Positions 48,328 through 61,687 of a stretch of DNA of 64,000 bases are shown piece by piece. The notes below the pieces were generated by a model that worked only from the letters and a program-made list of their open reading frames with translations, had not been told where the DNA came from and searched no databases. Positions within the stretch are counted from its first letter, which is position 1. Every line of letters begins with the position of its first letter. Both the position numbers and the translations under genes were made by a program. This stretch comes from Diphasiastrum complanatum (lineage: Eukaryota > Streptophyta > Lycopodiopsida > Lycopodiales > Lycopodiaceae): the NCBI GenBank assembly GCA_029204225.1, contig CM055104.1, forward strand, positions 39,798,527-39,862,526, written 5' to 3'.

Positions 48328-49351
48328 TGTCAAAAATAGGTAGATAATGGAATGTGGAAACTTCCTACTTCCAATGCATGACTATGCCTATCAAAAATTG
48401 AACAAAACAGTAATGATGGAAATCACGTTCAATCTTTAGCAACTAACTTCCGCTAGATACTAAGTGATTATGTAGCCGAACATAAAATATTGAATTCTCA
48501 AACAATTTCTATCAGGTACAAAAGCAATACAAAGATGCATGCATTCTGACATAAACCGAATGCAATAAGAAATAGTATTGATTCAGAAAAACAAAACCAG
48601 ATGCTAATGAGTGCAAGACAATAGCAGATAGAAATCGCGCACTCTAAAGCTGTCTCTGAGTATCTGAAAAAAAAAAAAGTCTGATAATAAGCAGCTCTGC
48701 TGATAAGCAGTAGCGCAATAGCAACTCTAAAATAAGTCTCTAAAAGGCTGAGCTAGAATGCTCAAGAGAGCTCAAGCTTGAAAGCTTGATAGAGAACTAA
48801 CTACAATACTTTTTTATTGTGAACGATTTGCTTGATGAGAGCGCAGGAAGCGTCGTGTAATAACACTCAACTCCTTCACAATTCACAATGACATTTTTGG
48901 ATGATAATTGAGATGTATGAATAACTGATTTATACTAAGTAATTAGGTCATCAAATACGATTGCCAATTGGTTGGTGTCCACTGGCAATCATCCAATTCT
49001 TTCTCAGAAATTGATTGTTGATAAGCAGTGAAAATTGGCCGTAAATAGTCTGTCTGCATAAATGAACTAAAACTACCACAGGCGACAGTGTCGGCTTTTT
49101 GCAAAAAAAAATGACAGTGTCTTAAAATCTCATTTCCTTAATATTGGGGTAGCTCCACACTTTGCTAGAGTCATTTCCTTAACATTTGAGGCACTTTGAA
49201 AAATGTGACTCTGCAGTTTTATTCGCAAATCCTAACAGGCGAAAAATGCGAAAAAGACAACACTGCATTTTTACATGTAATTCCTGACAGACAACAGTGT
49301 CGCTAAAATGCAAAAAATGTGACACTATAATTTTAGTCGTAATTCTTGACA
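48328..49351 (-). repeat. Solo-like LTR of the Copia A family
   Basis: About 1.02 kb aligning throughout with the Copia A 5' LTR at 19,377-20,387, including CTTCCTACTTCCAATGCATG and AATATTGGGGTAGCTCC. It starts TGTCA and ends TTGACA. The flanks GGCCT and GGCGA share only part of a target duplication, and no primer-binding site lies to its left, so it is a solo or isolated LTR. Confidence 0.65.
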
Positions 49352-49544
49352 GGCGAAAAGAGAGAAAATGCGATAGAGTCCAAGGATGTTGGATCTTGAT
49401 AGATCTGCGGAATTCAATCTGGATCTTAAAGGATCAGATCAGTTTGGTTGGCCAAAAGTGTTATTTTATGCTTCTTACGAAGATCTTGTAGTATGATGAA
49501 TGAACATCAGATTCTACGAGGAATCCCTACTCCACCTTTTCATC

Positions 49545-50066
49545 CAGTTTCTTTCTTTTCTAATCTGAAATGTGGGCATATGTGATGCATCCAAAAATAC
49601 GCTTATGTGTCAAACTTGGTTTGTTGCCCCATCAAACCTCGTGTGGCGTGGTATGTGCAACACTGGATCTACCTGTCCTGTTTTGCAGGTAGTTGGCTGT
49701 AGTTACTGCTTTAGCTCATAAAAATTTTTATGCCTTTGAATATGCCATCATTGATCTCGCAACTTCCATGAGAGTCTGATTTCTCCTCTCTACCACACCA
49801 TTGTGTTGTGGTGTGTAGGCTGCAGTCTTCAAGTGAAGTATGCCTTTGCTGGTACAATATTCTCCAAAGCATTTGGAGACATATTCTCCTCCTCTGTCCA
49901 TTTTCAGCTGCTTCACCTTCTTGTCAGTCCATTTCTCAGCCCAATTTACGAACTCTGTGAATTTGTCCAGGGCCTCTAACTTGTTGTGAATAAAGTACAC
50001 GGCAGCAAGCTTGCTGAAGTTGTCGATGAATGTGATGTAGTACTTTGAACCTCCCAGGGAGACCAC
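49545..50066 (-). pseudogene. Copia integrase scrap H
   Basis: The minus strand from 50,066 reads GSKYYITFIDNFSKLAAVYF, KMDRGGEYVS and PQHNGVVERRNQT, the integrase core with D and E of the triad. The frame breaks near 49,728 and continues in another with NKPSLTHKRIFGC to about 49,545. The element is cut on the right by a C-rich and AG-repeat tract and on the left by unrelated sequence. Confidence 0.88.
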
Positions 50067-50250
50067 ATCAAATGGTCCCCCCCCAACTTTCCCTCCACCT
50101 ACCGCAACTAAAGTTAAACAATGTAAACTTTAAGCTAGCCCCAATCTTACCCCTCCCCCCCCCCCCCCCCCTCTTCATTTTTTTTTTTCTCTCAACAAAA
50201 GAAAACCTCGAGCCACTATCTATTCGCGCCAAAGGAGCCCGAGAGAAGGA

Positions 50251-51544
<1,294 letters not shown>

Positions 51545-52013
51545 GGCTCTGATACCAATATAAAGTCCTCAATCCAAGGATCCTATATTACAAACCAATC
51601 CAACCAAACCTAGCTCGAACGGATCTAGCCCCCAAGCTATGGATCAATCACACAGAGAGGAATGAGGCACCACACTAGCAAACATCCTGCCACTGGTCAT
51701 GCAATCAAGCATACACTATTGAGAGCCCAATAGGTATACTTATACCCTCCAAGGCCCATGCACCACTAGAAGTGCACTGTGACACCTCACTGGACACCTC
51801 CACAGCCTATCTGGGCCACATCATATAGTTCCCCAATGACTCACTGATAGACCCATACAAATCCACCATCAAGTGTTTAGACCTACAACCATTAATTATG
51901 ACCATGTACACATAAGGGTCCCAATTCCCTTATAGTCACAATTAACTTACGGGTTGTTGGTCTATTGGTCCCTAGCGTGGACACGCTTCCCGAGACCAGT
52001 CATGGGCATGACA
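51545..52013 (-). repeat. Gypsy-type 5' LTR with primer-binding site
   Basis: The minus strand reads TGGTATCAGAGCC at 51,545-51,557. The LTR to its right, about 51,560-52,013, starts TGTCATGCCCATGACTGG on the minus strand. It shares GCTTGGGGGCTAGATCC with the solo LTR at 38,836, so it belongs to a related Gypsy family. Its inner end does not show the usual CA, so the exact border is uncertain. Confidence 0.6.
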
Positions 52014-52179
52014 AATTTCAAGCCTAGGAGCGAGTCAAACCAAAGACAAGATTGAAAGCAACAGTTAGAGGGAGCTAAAAAAAGCAAATGGAAGAGTAGA
52101 AATAAGTTGAGACAAAAAGATGGTGAGAAGAAGACCTACACGAGATGTACACAAGAAGGCCACATTGTTGATAGTGCTA

Positions 52180-53055
52180 GCTAAATCCAAAGATAGAATG
52201 GATCCACTGTCACAAGAAGGGTCACGTAGCCGTTGACTGTAACCAAAATCCCAAAAACAAGAAAGCTCAGAGCATATGAGAGAGCAACAATAGCTCATCC
52301 TACGTGGAGGAACCTGAGTCCTCCAAGATGGTCAAAGACAGAGCCAACAATGGCAAGAACCCAACACCTTACTTGTGTGATGATGTCTGTGTGACATCTA
52401 CCTCATATACACAAGAAATAATTCTTGATTCAAGTGCAACGTCACACTTCGTGGCAACAAGACACATGATCATTGATTATCAAGAATTAGAATCTTCCAG
52501 ATATATAATCTTAGGAGATGGTTCTAAACACAAAGTCAGTAGAACTGGAGTGTTGTGGTTAAGCACCAAAGGAAGAGACAGAAGGCTCGAAGACACTCTA
52601 TACGTGCCCACTATTCAAAAGTACCTACTATCTATTGCCAAGATGGTAGGTGCAAGACTAACCATCACCTTTGAAGGTGATCCCTGTGAAGTGGTTGAAT
52701 CAGCAACCACTCAGCTTGTCACCGCAAGAAAGCCGAAGGGAAACCTATATCACTTCAGGATCTGAGTACCTTCAGAGCAACCTCACTAGATCAACGAATC
52801 GATGGATATTGTATGGCACAGGAGATTGTATCACATGAATACAGTTGCTCTATACAATGCTAGCCGGAGCGGAGCATTCATTGGTGTCAGTATCAAGGAT
52901 GCAGCATGCTTGAAGTCTTGCGATGTCTGTAACAAAGGCAAGATGTCATGTATACCATTCACCAAGGACTCTTTCAGAATGAAATAACTCCTGGAACTGG
53001 TATAGTCTGACATCTATGGAAAAACATCTGTCAGAGATTCTAGGAGGAATCTATT
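52180..53055 (+). pseudogene. Copia scrap I: zinc knuckle, protease, pre-integrase
   Basis: The plus strand reads CHKKGHVAVDC, a CCHC knuckle lacking its first Cys, near 52,210; then after a stop the protease with LDSSATSHF near 52,430 (the usual catalytic DSGA is DSSA); and GAG-pre-integrase DIVWHRRLYHMNTVALYN at 52,802-52,987. After a stop the first integrase motif, SDIYG, appears and the element is cut near 53,055. Confidence 0.87.
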
Positions 53056-53839
53056 ATAGATGAAGGACCTGTTTTATGAATCAGAAACAATAGGATATTC
53101 AGATATTACAGAAATCCTTTATGGATTTCTGGTGAAGATTTAAGAGGGGGAAAATTTAGAAAGTACTCTTGCGATAGAAAAGTGGCTAATTACAAGTCCA
53201 ATTGATTTGTGTTAGGACTTGGTAATTCTATTGCAAGATGGGAGTTTGTTGAAACCTATTCCTTGCTGGATATAGTCAACTTGATCTTAGTGTGAACTGA
53301 GATCCGTGGGTTGATGCAAGGGAAGAAATTCATGTTAACAATATATTCTTTTGAATTAATCTCCGGTTGAGATTTTTTGGATGTGAAATAGCACTCTTTG
53401 AGAAATATTCTCTCTTAGAGGATAACCAAGTTGCAGGATTCTCAGTTATGAAAGTGTTGTGTATAGATCAGGAGGTATCTATAGAGATATGCTATGTAGT
53501 GAATCTTTGTGGGATCATCAACTTAGAATTTGCTTTGCACAGGAACATAGATCATGCTACACAGTAACACAGACAGAAAACACTCTCCACTACAAGCTCA
53601 CATAGCAACTTTCTCAAAATGAAATTACATTGTACATATAGTTGTTCACTCAGGCAACCCATGCATGACCCAGGTTGTCGTTGGCAGGACGCGTGTCCCG
53701 TCGACTTGCCTCATGGCGAGGCCAACTGATCCTTATCCACTGATAGGACCCACTTACAGTAGCACAGTGATTCTACTTTAATTCTAACTCTCTCCCTTAA
53801 AGTAGAGTCTACTTTTTATACAGTCATATACATAGCTTT
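53056..53839. other. Non-coding stretch, probable decayed LTR material
   Basis: No gene is recognised. Just before the Copia J RNase H end there are short TAAAGT-rich repeats and a TTTAAAGTCAATAAACTTTAA palindrome-like stretch near 53,840. Confidence 0.35.
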
Positions 53840-56800
53840 AAAGTCAATAAACTTTAAGCAACAGCCTCTCACGTATAAAGTGATACTGAATCTCAATGTG
53901 TTTAGTTCTCGCATGGAACACTGGATTCTTTGCTAGCTGAATGCCACTCTGACTGTCGCTATGTAATGTCGTGGGATTTTTCTACTTCATGTCAACTTCT
54001 TCCAAGATTTGTCTCAACCATATAGCTTCGTGTGCGGCACTACACATTGCCTTATACTCTGCTTCTATGGTGGATAGAGCAATTGTACTTTGTTTTTTAC
54101 TAGACCAGGAAAAGCAACTACCACAAACCTGGAATACATACCCTGTGGTGGATCTACGATCATCATAGTCACCTCCCCAATCCGCATCCACATAGCCACA
54201 CAACTCAGGTAAACCATCATGCTTCTTGTAAATCAAGCCATAATTCGAAGTGCCTTTCACATAACGCAAAATGCGTCTAGCTGCCTTCCAATGCATTTCC
54301 GTAGGTGCTGCCATAAACTGACTTACAATGCCAACAACATAGCATATATCTGGTCTAGTCATGGTAAGGTAAATCAAGCTCCCTACTAACTGTCTATACA
54401 TCATAGCATCAAATGACTGTGACTCATCAAGCTTAGAAAGCTTTTTACCTAGTTCAATAGGAGTATTTACTGGTTTGCAATCCTGCAACCTAAACCTGTG
54501 CAGCAACTCTTTGACATACTTCACCACTTCGTGTCCTCTTAAGTCAGGTCTAGTAATGGTTAAATAGATTAGAGAGCCTATAAGGTTCCTAAAGAGGGTG
54601 ATGTCCTCAAAGGATGCTTCATCACCTTCATTAGTTGCTTTCACAACATGCTCCATAGGGGTGTCAATCCCCTTACAATCTTTCGTACCAAATATTTCAA
54701 GAATGGAAGTAGCATACTTATATTGACTTATGAAAGTACAATTGCTATTTCTAGACACTTCTATCCCAAGTATAAACTTTAGGAAGCCTAGATCTACCAT
54801 CTTGAACTCACTAGATAAATCAACTTTTACTTTGCTTATGCCTTCATCATCATTTCCTGTCATAATGATGTCATCAACATAAAGCACCAAAATGATGATC
54901 ATTCCTTCATTACATTTGAAATATAAAGAAGGTTCATAAGCACTTAGTACAAAGCCAAGGGAATAGAGAAAATCATGCAACCTAGAGTACCAAGCTCTAG
55001 GTGCTTGCTTCAAGCCATATAGGCTCTTCATTAAGTAGCACACTTTTTGCTCCTCACCAACCTTGATGAAGCCCTCAGGTTGCATCATGTAGATTTCCTC
55101 TTCTAAGAAGCCAGTCATTTGTCACATTCATTTGGTAGAGATCCCACTTGAACAAAGTAGCAATGCAAATGATTAATCTAATAGTTACAAGCTTAGCCAT
55201 AGGTGCAAATGTTTCTTCATAATCCAATCCTTTTATTTGAAGAAATCTCTTAGCAACAAGCCTAGCTTTGTAATTACTAATAGATCCATCTTGATTGTAC
55301 TTTATTCTATAAATCCACTTACATGCATGTGGTTTCTTCTCTCTTGGAAGATTTACAAGATTCCAAGTATGATTTTCTTCTAATGCATCATACTCTACTT
55401 GCATTGCATCTCTCCAAACTTTAGATCTATATGCTTCATCAAAAGAGCAATGTAGCTAAGAAAGAGTAAGAGGTAGAAGATGTAGAATCTTCCTTTTGCT
55501 TTCCCTTGTCCACATAGCTGAGCCTCGAGGGCTCGGCCTTGCTTCTTGCTCGGCCACTTTTGACCCAGATTCTTGTCTCCATCCTCGGGTTTGTCAAGAT
55601 CCTCCTTGGGTTTGTCAAGATCTTCAATGCACAATGGGTTAGATCCATTAGACAAGCTCTTAGAAAATTGTGAATCATCAAAACATGCATCCTTGCTTAC
55701 CTATACTTTCTTGGATATAGGATCATATATCCTATAGCCCTTGTTATTTTCTCCATAGCCAACAAAAATCCCTTTGAAGGAGGTAGCATCTTCCTTCCTT
55801 CTTGTCTCCAAAGGGATGTGGACATAACAAATACATCCAAAGATCTTAAAAACTTTTACATTGGGTTTCTTACCAAACAAAGCTTGATAAGGTGAGATCT
55901 CATCTATAGCACTACTAGGAAGTCTATTACACAAGTAATTAGCACATGTTATAGCTTCTCCCCAAAATGTGATGGGAAGTGATGCATCAAGTCTTAAAGA
56001 CTTTGCACACTCACATAGACTCCTATTTTTCCTCTCGGCCACCCCATTTTGTTGGGGGGTGTAGGAACAAGTGTATTGCAATTTAATGCCATTGATCTCC
56101 AAAAAGTCTTTCATTATTGGAGGTGTACTCTCCTCCATTATCACATCTTAGTGCTTTGATGGAAGTACTAAGTTGCTTCTCTACTAGAGACTTGAACTTA
56201 ATGAAAGCTTCATAAACAGGACTTTTCTTTGATAGTAACTCAATCCATGTGAATCTAGTACAGTCATCTATAAAAGTTACATATATCAAAGCACCTCCAT
56301 TACTTGCATGTGAAAAACTATGTACATCAGAATGTATGAGATCCAAGGGAGAGGGAGATCTTGATAAAGATCTCTTGTAAGAAGATTTGTGTGACTTTGC
56401 AAGGCCACATGCCTCACACATCTCTCCTCACTTCTTGAAAGCTCTTGGTAGGCCGAGAGCTAGTTCCTTGCTTGCCATTGACTCCATAGATTGAAGATTA
56501 GGATGGCCTAATCTCTTATGCCAAAGCTCCACTTGAGATAGCTCCTCCCTAGGCAAGTTCACACTTTCATTTGCAACATTAGCATCCAACTTGAAAAGTC
56601 TACCTTGCTTAATGCAACTAGCTATGCACTTATCATTTTTCAAGATGGAACAAACTCCATTCTTGAAATGTACATCTAGTCCATTGTCCATTAATTGTCC
56701 TACACTAAGCAAGTTTCTTGTAATGGTAGGAAATACAAAACATTATCTAGATCTATCCTTTTAGATATGCCTAAGCAAAGAGGAATAGATCCTATGACAT

Positions 56801-57025
56801 CTATCTTGCATGCTTGAGTGACTAGCAATGTATATTGACTTCTTAGAGTCATTACAAGATAGAAGAGTAGAAAAATAATGCTTGTTAAAAGACATGTGGG
56901 AACTAGCCCCACTATCTATCCACCATGTGTCTTGACTTGAAGTTGGTGTAGATGATGTCTTGAATCCATCCTCATCTTCTTCCTCTTGAGCAATGTTCCC
57001 TTGATCTGCATTGGCTTGTTGATTC
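53840..57025 (-). mobile_element. Decayed Copia element J with a chimeric 3' half; gag missing
   Basis: On the minus strand: protease (DTWWIDSGASSHM near 56,920), GAG-pre-integrase (56,428-56,712, WHKRLGHPNLQS), integrase (55,701-56,421, LRCDNGGEY and GVAERKNRS) and a linker. Reverse transcriptase starts at 55,404 (KPHACKWIYRIKYNQDG); after a frameshift near 55,110 the open frame 55,118-53,982 follows. No gag precedes the protease; leader-like sequence joins it directly. Frameshifts occur near 55,700, 56,130, 56,425 and 56,710. Many motifs are intact, so it is younger than elements A and C. Confidence 0.92.
53982..55118 (-). pseudogene. In-frame chimera of two Copia reverse transcriptase/RNase H regions
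   Basis: This 378-residue open frame holds the YVDD box (80-83) and then a complete PM-E...GSLIYLTITRPDL linker ending at residue 193. From about 194 a different Copia sequence starts further back in the same domain (YVKELLHRFRLQDCKPVNTP) and repeats the linker as GSLIYLTMTRPD before RNase H (DADWGGD near 311, IEAEY near 352). The result is a partial duplication of the same domain from two families, joined without a stop near 54,540. RNase H is nearly complete, but the upstream frameshift disconnects it from integrase. Confidence 0.85.
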
Positions 57026-57263
57026 TAAAAAATGAACTAGAATTGTGATTTTGGGACCAACAAACACAAAGTAACTTGAAATGAAAGTTGTTGTACGGTT
57101 TCACACATGTGAAAAGTACATACGCAGCCTCCAAGTTGCTTTGATCCAAATGAATACAAGCTATCACTCTAGATGAACTCGCCCTCACTAGTATTGGCCA
57201 AAAACAAATTTTGCCAACGATCTTTACAAGTTTTATGATTCAAATGATCACTCTCTTACTTAG

Positions 57264-57274
57264 CTCTGATACCA
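57264..57274 (-). promoter_or_regulatory. Primer-binding site of Copia J
   Basis: The minus strand reads TGGTATCAGAG directly beside the LTR beginning TGATAAATTATCAG at 57,275. Confidence 0.85.
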
Positions 57275-57990
57275 TGATAAATTATCAGTTTTTAGGACAA
57301 TAATGATTGTACTTAACAATCATAGAGAGTTATTGGTTGCTTAATCAATGGATCTATCAAGTTCTACACATTAGATTTGATCTAGATTCACTACACTTGG
57401 ATTTAAGGAAGAGCAATGGATCAACACATCATAAATTAGTGGAGGCGGCCTCACACGTGTGGAGTACTGTCCACAATACGACATGCACCTGAAATAACAA
57501 TATATGTCTGGTATAATCCAGCAGGTCTTCACACGTGTGAAGAGTGCCACATCACTCAGATCTATCCATTTGATCCATCCTTGATCCTTATCCAAAGTTG
57601 ACCTTCTAGAATATGGCTAAAATCCAAAAAGCTAGTCTCCTAGAATATAAGAATATTCCCTACAAAATAGGATCTAAGAAAAATGGTCAGCTCTTATCTT
57701 CTAGAACTCTATACACACGTGTGAACATCCACTTGCCATGTGGGAGCATTTACTCATGCACATGCAAGGAAAAGCTAATTTCTAGGTGACTAGTCAACTT
57801 GAGTAAAAAAAACTAGTCATATCATGTTCACACTAACTAGATTGATACAAAATCAATTTAGATATATACAAGTATGAAAAGTACTTTCTTTCACGTGGGA
57901 ACAGGCTCCACACATGTGAAATCATATCATCAACATTGTTCTAATGTTTGATCATTATTTACAATAACCAATGTCAAGTGAGAAGTGACA
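57275..57990 (-). repeat. 5' LTR of Copia J, right border uncertain
   Basis: It starts TGATAAATTATCAG and contains several CACACGTGTG-like words also seen in the L1 and L2 LTRs. The right edge is not marked by a clear CA and target duplication; 57,990 is an estimate from where sequence changes to leader-like A-rich DNA. Confidence 0.45.
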
Positions 57991-58569
57991 AATTTCAACA
58001 AAGTTAGGGTTTAGGGTTAGGGCACTTTTTTTTTTTCAACAAAAATTTCAAAGTGAAAGAACTGAATTTTTTTTATAAATAAATAGAACTTCAAGAATGA
58101 AAGGTTGAAGTGCTTCTCTCCCAAATTTCCACCAAAAAATTAGTTCTACCTCCTTCACAAAAATTGTCATATCTCTCTCAATTTTCAACCAAATTGGCTG
58201 CAAATTCTAGCTAAGAGAGAGATCTACAATCCTATGGAATTACAGTCATTAAATTTGGCCAAAAGTACAGCCAAAAATGAAAAAAAAAAAAAACGGACTG
58301 CAAAAACTTAACTAGCTAAGATTGGAATGAAAACACTATAATGGCCATAACTTGGTCATTATAGCTCCAAATCAGAAAATCTCAGTACCTCCAAAAAGCC
58401 TAAAAAAAGATCTACTAATCTACAATAAGAAATCACACAAAAAATGAAGATTAAATGGTCAAAAACTAAATCAAAACTTGCTGGAAATTGAAAAATCAAG
58501 AAAACTAGAATAAGGAACTCTACCAAATTTAACAAAATCCACCAAATCTGATGGGGAAAGGATCTAATG
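57991..58569 (-). other. Leader-like non-coding DNA of another LTR element
   Basis: A-rich sequence with no coding potential, ending on the right at a primer-binding site that reads on the minus strand. It resembles the untranslated leader of the element whose LTR starts at 58,585. Confidence 0.4.
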
Positions 58570-59144
58570 CTCTGATACCAAAATTGTCATTTGCCAATAT
58601 TAGCATTCAAACATCTAATCCATTCATTAAACATCAAAATATCATGACAATGCAAGAAATCAAGAAACTAGTCAAAATTCAAGAAACTAACTAAATGTAG
58701 CCAAACTTCACCAAAATGGGTAAAGATAGAATCCATTATTCATTATTATTGATCATTCAGAAGATTAGGCTTGAAACTAGAGCATAATCATAGCTCTCAT
58801 GTGATTGTAGGCACATGAACCATCAATACTATCAAGAAAGCTCTCAAAGAGAAGCTTCAAGATTACCAAAAGTTCAAAAATCATAAAAGCAGAATAGCCT
58901 CCAAATTAGCACAACATCCTCTATTTATAGTGGGTCTTTAGTGCCTCTAATTAACATTTGGGACCTTATTACTTAATTTGGGCCTTACAACCATTATTAT
59001 AATTCCCGCCAGTACAAATGTGGCGTGGTTGTTTGCGCCTTTTTATTAACAATTCCAATAACTAATTCTAGTCTAGTTTAGCTCCATGGCTATTTTGGTA
59101 ATTCATTAATAAGCTCATGGGCCCATTACATACAACACATGACA
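58570..59144 (-). repeat. Primer-binding site and 5' LTR of element K
   Basis: The minus strand reads TGGTATCAGAGC at 58,569-58,580. After four bases an LTR runs 58,585-59,144 (560 bp) with TGTCAT and ATGACA as a 6-bp terminal inverted repeat. It ends exactly where Copia E reverse-transcriptase coding begins at 59,145, so element K probably inserted into Copia E. Confidence 0.7.
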
Positions 59145-60279
59145 TCTGCATGGTCTGAAACAGTCACCAAGATCGTGGTTTCAGAAAATCAATGCATTTA
59201 TAATCGAGAATGGTTTTATTCCAAACTCGGCAGAGTCGGATGTTTACTTCAAGTTTGTTTTTCCTTTCTTCATAATCATCACTCTTTATGTAGATGATAC
59301 GTTACTTTTTAGTAACAATCTAAATTTATTGAAGGATACGAAATGCGTGCTAGCACAGGAGTACAAGATGACTGATATGGGTCCAGCCCATTACTGCCTT
59401 GGAATCCAGATTCATCGAAATCGATCTAGCAGACATATTTATATCAATCAACAATGATATCTCACTAATGTACTGGAAAAATATGGAATGACCAACTGCA
59501 AATCAAGTTACTTTCCACTCGACCCTGATCTGAAATTATCGAAGGAACAATGCCCTCAAACCGAGACAGAAAAGGAGGAAATGAAGCAATATCCATTTCA
59601 CTCCATTATCGACTCACTGATGTATGCAATGCTCTGCACTCGACCAGACCTTGCATACCCAATCAGTTCACTTAGCCAATTCCTATCGAATCCAAGTTCA
59701 ACCCATTGGAAAGCACTCATAAAGGTCATGAAGTATGTCCAAGCAACAAACCATCTTAGCATCTGTTATGGAGGCAACCAGCCTGCCAATATTTTCAAAG
59801 GATACACAGATGCAGATTGGGCAAGAGATATCGACACCAGAAGATCGACTTCTGGATTTGTATTCTTATACAATCAAGGCCCAATCTCATGGAACAACCG
59901 CAAACAGACCTCAGTAGCACTATCATCAACCAAATCAGAATACATAGCTGTCACAAATGCTACCACGGAGGCAATTTGGCTAAGGAATCTGCTTGCATAT
60001 ATTGACCTTGCTCAATCACATCCAACGACAATCTATTGTGACAATCAAAGCACAATTGCACTATCTCTAAAACCGAGATTTCACTCTCGAAGCAAACATA
60101 TCGAAATCAGGTATCACTACCTTAGAGAAAAAGTGCAAGGCAAGGAAGTGTCATTGGTTTACTGCAGGACAGATCTTATGGCAGTAGTTCACTTCACGAA
60201 AGCACTATCAAAGGAGCACCATCTCAAATTTAACGACATGCTAAGTCTGAAGATAAAAAAATTTCAGGATCCACATTAA
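59145..60279 (+). pseudogene. Copia E, 3' half: reverse transcriptase and RNase H
   Basis: The plus strand reads LHGLKQSPRSWFQKINAF, then LYVDDTLLFSNN, a stop near 59,458, and a 263-residue open frame at 59,488-60,279 with GYTDADWARD, SSTKSEYIA, CDNQSTIAL and HSRSKHIEIRYHYL. The RNase H is full length, and the HFTKAL tail departs only slightly from the usual D-FTK. Everything upstream of the reverse-transcriptase midpoint is missing, where LTR K abuts it. The family is the same as element C on the minus strand at 22,048-25,574. Confidence 0.93.
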
Positions 60280-60286
60280 GGGGGAG
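60277..60286 (+). promoter_or_regulatory. Polypurine tract of Copia E
   Basis: The run TTAAGGGGGAG lies directly before the 3' LTR, overlapping the stop codon of the polyprotein. Confidence 0.8.
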
Positions 60287-60649
60287 TGTTGGATTTCTAT
60301 GCTCAAGACCAAATCCATTCAGTAATGAGCATCTTGAAAAATTATGACTCAAACGACAAATATGAGAAAATCGACAAATCTAACTCGGTCGACAAATCTA
60401 TCTCAACCAACAAATCTGAATATGAGGCAACCGACAAATCTGAGGCATCCAACAAGAGGAGGCAGCCGACAATTCGGACTCGGCCGACAAATCGGACCAA
60501 GCCGAACTATCTAATGAGTCTGAACTATCTAACTTCATCATCAGGGAAAAGTCAATCCAATCATCTTGATTATTGCTGGTAATTGTTGCACTTCCGATCT
60601 AAAACCGTCCGTTGTTCTACTTCCGCTGCTATCCCACTGATTTCCGACA
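60287..60649 (+). repeat. 3' LTR of Copia E
   Basis: 363 bp, beginning TGTTGGATTTC and ending TTTCCGACA. It contains an irregular minisatellite built on GACAAATCT (60,355-60,510), the same motif found in inverted orientation in the Copia C LTR at 26,108-26,235. Confidence 0.85.
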
Positions 60650-61159
60650 CTTATTGGTTAATTTCGCCAAATTAGTACACTTGTGAAATATGGGCACATT
60701 TCAAAGGAATAATGTACATGCACCTTAACTAGGGATTTACACTTCTTCCCAAAATAATCCTTGACCAGTATGAACATAATCTGTTGGGAAATGGCCTAAT
60801 AAGTGACCTTTGCACTTGGTAAATGATTGTAAAATTATGGTGAGGCCATTTGGCCAAGCCATAATCGAACTGGACTGGGTGTAAAGGTCACTAAGAAGAA
60901 GATCTTTCTGAAGTGTAAAGAAGACCTTTTTTTATTGTTGAAATTATTAGGTCTCAATTAGGCATCTTTATGAGTCATGATATGCCTATGAACTCTTTTT
61001 ACGACCTTTTTATAGATACAAAGTTCATGTGAAAATGTTTTGATGTAGATTTCATAACATGCCAAAAAATTAGGTGAGTCACTATCGAATTTCATAATAT
61101 GCAAAGAAATAAAGATAAATTGATAATATGAGGTTCAATGTTTTATGAGTTCACTAACT
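60650..61159. other. Intergenic, no gene seen
   Basis: AT-rich sequence without coding potential or recognisable repeats. Confidence 0.4.
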
Positions 61160-61687
61160 CCACCAAACAGAGTCCCAACACGTAGCACGTGTGAAGGGGA
61201 GAGGGGGAGAAACGTACACGTGGCATGTTGTGGTTGGTCAGGAGGAGCCTGATTGCAGGCCATAGCAAGGCCTCACATAAACGTTCAATCTCAACCATCC
61301 GACTAGTACGTCAGGTATCCTTCATATGACGACTAGATATCATCTTGTAACAAGTTTTGCTGCTCCCGTGACTCTTCCTGCTACCACCAATAACCAACAT
61401 GAGGTACCATCGATAACCAGCCTCCTCATGAAAGATACCAATACATCTTGTGTGTCTACTCAAATCTTACACGGAATCAACAACTCGCCTCCTCATGAAA
61501 GATACCTAGTACATCTTGTGTGTCTACTCAAATCTTACAAGAATCAACTATTCACATTGAGTGAGGGACCACCACTACCTACCTTAATGCATCATGATAG
61601 GTTTACATTTTATGCCCTACATTTTTTTTTAAAAATTTCTTCTCTTCTTCCTCTCCTAACAACAGATATATATAATAACATGTAGAT
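61160..61687 (+). promoter_or_regulatory. Probable promoter and leader of the downstream gene
   Basis: Two G-box-like elements, GCACGTGTG near 61,186 and ACACGTGGC near 61,213, lie about 475-500 bp before the ATG. A 67-bp unit is duplicated at 61,421-61,487 and 61,488-61,553 (CCTCCTCATGAAAGATACC at the start of each). A TATATATAATA stretch is at about 61,667, though that close to the ATG it is more likely leader than TATA box. G-boxes are typical of light- or stress-regulated plant promoters; regulation here is inferred only. Confidence 0.4.
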
